A DNA stretch of 64,000 nt, from assembly GCF_025602895.1 (NCBI RefSeq), contig NW_026516323.1:62001-126000 (forward strand), read 5' to 3'. The notes below the pieces were generated by a model, which saw nothing but the letters and a program-made list of their open reading frames with translations, was not told where the DNA came from and searched no databases. This DNA is from Polychytrium aggregatum (taxonomy: Eukaryota > Chytridiomycota > Chytridiomycetes > Polychytriales). Of the stretch, positions 61,424-64,000 are shown one piece after another. Every line of letters begins with the position of its first letter. Positions within the stretch are counted from its first letter, which is position 1. The translations under genes and the position numbers were made by a program.

Positions 61424-61632
61424 GAATGCAACAAGATTTGCCGCGTGGGAGCGACGAAGGCAAGAAGCTGCAAACGGATGACTTGACAACAAACATATGT
61501 ATTGGCAAGCAATAGCTGCTGTGTGTGTTGACAGGGAGATATATAAAAGTACATGGGACATATAGGAGGGCTTACGATGCCAATCATAGAACATGTACAG
61601 GGTGAGGCAGATGGCTCGATATTCATCGACGA

Positions 61633-62160
61633 TTAGAACATCATGGCAGCAAGAGCAACACCGCCGACAAGGACAGCACCGAGCGAGAGCTTGGAGGTGT
61701 CGGCCGAGCTTTTGGGAGTAGGGGAGCTTTTGGCAGTAGGGGAGCTGGCAGGAGCGGAGCCGGTGGGAGCGGAGCCGGTGGGAGCGGAGCCGGTGGTGGG
61801 GGAGGCAGTCGAGTTGCCGCTCAGGAAGTTGGCGCCGCAGATCGTGTTGACCTGAGTAATGATGCCCTGGAACTGGCTTGCGGAAGTGCCGCCAGCGGTG
61901 GGGTTGTTCTGGAACCAGACGATCACATCGTGGTAGCACTGGGTGCAGAGGATCTTGGCAGCGGCGGTTGGGTCGGTTGTGGTGGCCAGGGCCTGGGCAC
62001 TCTGCGCGATATCGTCGTAGCAGTAGTTGCCGGTGGTCGTGCTCTTGATACACATTCCAATTGATGTGCAGAGCTGGGCACCAACGGAGGTAGTCTGGGC
62101 CTGGACCTGGACGGCCGAGGCAGCAGCGAGGGCGACGAGGCAGGAGAGCTTGAACTGCAT
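61633..62160 (-). CDS. GPI-anchored cysteine-containing surface protein
   Basis: One exon of 175 residues. The start MQFKLSCLVALAAASAVQVQA is a clear signal peptide. The mature part has six cysteines (CTSIGMC, YCYDD, CTQCYHD, TICGAN), then a Ser/Thr/Pro-rich stalk with a TGSAP repeat. The C-terminus is hydrophobic (LSLGAVLVGGVALAAMMF) after a small-residue site, as required for a GPI anchor. The protein is therefore predicted on the outer face of the plasma membrane or wall. The frame extends upstream to 62232 without altering the call, but that extension would disrupt the signal peptide. Function is unknown; the layout is common among fungal surface proteins. Confidence 0.8.
   Translation of the reverse strand: MQFKLSCLVALAAASAVQVQAQTTSVGAQLCTSIGMCIKSTTTGNYCYDDIAQSAQALATTTDPTAAAKILCTQCYHDVIVWFQNNPTAGGTSASQFQGIITQVNTICGANFLSGNSTASPTTGSAPTGSAPTGSAPASSPTAKSSPTPKSSADTSKLSLGAVLVGGVALAAMMF
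61741..61798 (-). repeat. Coding 15-bp repeat (TGSAP)
   Basis: Three and a half near-identical units encode the TGSAP repeat in the stalk of the GPI-anchored protein. Confidence 0.85.
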
Positions 62161-62230
62161 GTTGGTGGTACTGGTCGAAGAGGTGGAAGTTGGTAGTGGT
62201 GGTTGTGATGGTGGGAGCGGAAGTGGTGGC

Positions 62231-62238
62231 ATTTAAAT
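62231..62238 (-). promoter_or_regulatory. TATA-like box of the GPI-anchored protein gene
   Basis: ATTTAAAT lies about 70 bases upstream of the ATG at 62160, flanked by GC-rich DNA. Confidence 0.4.
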
Positions 62239-62835
62239 CCCAGAGGCGAGGTACATCGCCGCCTTGGGCTTTGCCCGCTTTGAGCGCATGGGACAAGGCG
62301 AAGGCAGCTGTATGGATATTTTTCTGTTTCCGAGGTGTACTTTTAGGGGGCTGTATGGATATGTTTGGAGATGTAGTCATGTTCTGCCGGGATGACTGAT
62401 ACCAAACGCTGTGTGTGTGACCGGACCCAGACCACCCACAACCAGACACTCTGTTGCCGCACTGCTTGTTGCCACCGTTGTGCTGCGAAGGCGGAACAGC
62501 CCGGTACAACTGCATCACAAGCCGGGGTGTGCGAAACGCGTGGGATTGGTTGACAACACCCCCGCACAGCCCAGGCGACGGATCAAAGGCGCACACACAT
62601 CCGGTGCGGGGACCCCAGAAACGAGATGCCGGGGACCCTGATGACTAATGCACAATAAAGAAAGAGAAGAAAATCCGGTGCGGGGCGCGGCTCTGGGGGC
62701 TGTGGGGCTGGGCTGAAGCCGTGGTGGCGATGACCTTGGATGTGCGCTGTTGTCTCGTCACGGACAGAGAAAGTGCCCCCGGACTGTCTCCTGAGTGTTG
62801 AGCATGTTTCTTCAGTGTCAGGCATGTCCCCTGGG

Positions 62836-62912
62836 CGCTGGACATGTCTTTCTCGGGTTGGACGGTGGTTTTCTCGGGTTGGACGGTGGCTCTCCCGGGT
62901 TGGACATGTCCC
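62836..62912 (+). repeat. 21-bp repeat, three copies
   Basis: TCTCGGGTTGGACGGTGGYTT units repeat in tandem; the third diverges to CCCGGGTTGGACATGT. Confidence 0.8.
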
Positions 62913-63296
62913 ATGTCGCCGTGTTACTGCAAGTCAAGCCGTGGGACAAACGATCCACCTTCCAGCGACAAAGCCCTCACCACACGGGCGAAAACCATGT
63001 ACGAAAAAACCATGCGCGCACGGCGCCGGATTAGTTGTCCCTCTTGTTGCCCAGTTTTTGTTCCCTCCCTCGCCTCCGGCAGCATGAACGCCCCGCGCTT
63101 TGGCCATTTCTTTGCTTTGTCAGAGAAGCGTTTCTCCCTCGCTGTTTGTTCATCTCCTCGATGATACATCGTCTACTCGAAGGTTACTTAGTCTCCCCGC
63201 TGTTTCTTCGGTTCTCCAAGGTTTCGGCTCTCGTCCAGCCGACGATCCTGTCGACTCTGCTCCCACACGACAGCTCCATCCATCGTCCCGCCCGCC

Positions 63297-64000
63297 ATGA
63301 GCCAGACCTATTGCGTCAATCAGATCTGCGTCAAAGGCAGCCAGCCGGGCTTCTATGATTGCACCATCCCCACCAGCACCCTCACCGCCGGCAACTGCAT
63401 CGGCGTGTCCCCCCAATACATCACCAGCGCCCAGAGTCTGATGGCCTCGGACTCGCAGCATCGCCTGCTCGCCCGCATGTGCTGCAACTTCAACGGATGC
63501 AGCTTCTCGGACCAAGCCATCAGCCCGTGCGCCACGACAGACGACAACTTTGCCTGCGTCGTTGGTGTTGTCGCCGGCCAGCCCTATGTCTCCTGCCGCG
63601 ACCTGTTCTTTGGCGACAGCAGCAACTTTTGCACCTTCTCGTTCCCGTCCACCTGGACTCCTACGCAGTGCAGCGTCGCTTCACCGTCAACTACTGCAGC
63701 TGGCCCTGTCCCCGCCCCTGGCACAACTGCGACATTTAGGGTCGTCCCCGCCCCTGGTTCAACTGCTACATCGAGTCATGTTCCTGTTCCTGCTCCTGTT
63801 CCTGGTTCGGCTCCTGCATCTGGTCCGGCCTCGTCTCCCTCCTCTTCCGACAGCAGCGATTCCAGCTTGCCTATTGGCGCCATCGCGGGAGGTGCCGCCG
63901 GTGCCGTGGCTGTGATCGCCATTGTCGGCTTCCTCGTCTACCGCTCTCGGCGATCCAAGCCCATACCGATCCTCAACGAGTCCGCCAACCCACCCTCGAA
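63297..64000 (+). CDS. Cysteine-rich single-pass membrane protein, 3' end outside window
   Basis: The frame opens at ATG 63297 in a CCCGCCATGAG context and runs off the window after 234 codons. The ectodomain (about 1-130) has around fourteen cysteines, including ARMCCNFNGC. A Pro/Ala/Ser/Val-rich stalk with PVPAPG-like repeats follows, then one membrane helix (AIAGGAAGAVAVIAIVGFLVY) and the basic stop RSRRSK. There is no signal peptide at the visible start (MSQTYCVNQICVKG). The plan is the same as that of the SH3 membrane protein at 54289, so a cytosolic SH3 domain may lie beyond the window. Later introns cannot be judged. Confidence 0.75.
   Translation, partial: MSQTYCVNQICVKGSQPGFYDCTIPTSTLTAGNCIGVSPQYITSAQSLMASDSQHRLLARMCCNFNGCSFSDQAISPCATTDDNFACVVGVVAGQPYVSCRDLFFGDSSNFCTFSFPSTWTPTQCSVASPSTTAAGPVPAPGTTATFRVVPAPGSTATSSHVPVPAPVPGSAPASGPASSPSSSDSSDSSLPIGAIAGGAAGAVAVIAIVGFLVYRSRRSKPIPILNESANPPS

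Larger units (their letters stand above)
62161..63296. other. Divergent region between two surface-protein genes
   Basis: Contains a TTTAAA element for the minus gene, a 21-bp repeat at 62836-62912, and a pyrimidine-rich leader from 63030 to the next start codon. No gene is supported. Confidence 0.55.

Overview
The window is nuclear DNA from a GC-rich, intron-rich fungus. Most genes carry several short GT-AG introns with GTAAGT, GTGAGT or GTATGT donors, and intergenic DNA is full of short tandem repeats. The gene set mixes ordinary fungal genes with families better known from animals: a CUL2-type cullin, a BTG/Tob protein, an MLKL-like pseudokinase and CRP-type LIM sequence. Together these suggest an early-diverging, chytrid-like fungus. 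That placement is inferred from gene content only. There are no tRNA, rRNA, CRISPR, transposase or prophage signals that I can support.

Layout. 1-10 kb: a secreted S41 peptidase (-, 3' end off the window), an alkaline ceramidase (-), a BTG/Tob protein (+) and the N-terminal acetyltransferase NAA10 (-). 10-24 kb: a 15-exon CUL2-like cullin (-) head-to-head with a single-exon leucine-rich-repeat protein (+), then a small mitoribosomal-like protein (-) and a C2H2 transcription factor (-). 23.4-30.3 kb is gene-poor and holds many minisatellites. 30-40 kb: a complex I subunit of NDUFB11 type (-) divergent from a 13-exon MON2 gene (+). 40-50 kb: a protein with an array of SUMO-type VKEEP motifs (+), a large single-pass membrane protein (+) and ribosomal protein L4 (-). 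50-64 kb: a rhodanese plus dual-specificity phosphatase (+), a membrane protein with a cytosolic SH3 domain (+), a helical-bundle/pseudokinase/Sel1 protein (+), a damaged LIM gene (+), a GPI-anchored protein (-) and the start of another cysteine-rich membrane protein (+).

Themes. The first half is mostly housekeeping: trafficking (MON2), ubiquitin ligase scaffold (CUL2), protein acetylation (NAA10), mRNA decay control (BTG/Tob), sphingolipid turnover (ceramidase) and mitochondria (NDUFB11, mS34-like). The last 22 kb is rich in surface and signalling proteins. Three single-pass membrane proteins there have extracellular-type ectodomains but no visible signal peptide; one has an SH3 domain inside. 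Nearby are a MAPK-phosphatase-like enzyme and the pseudokinase, which has the layout of a regulated cell-death executor. Exon joins were worked out by hand from frame continuity, splice consensus and family alignment from memory. No searches were run.
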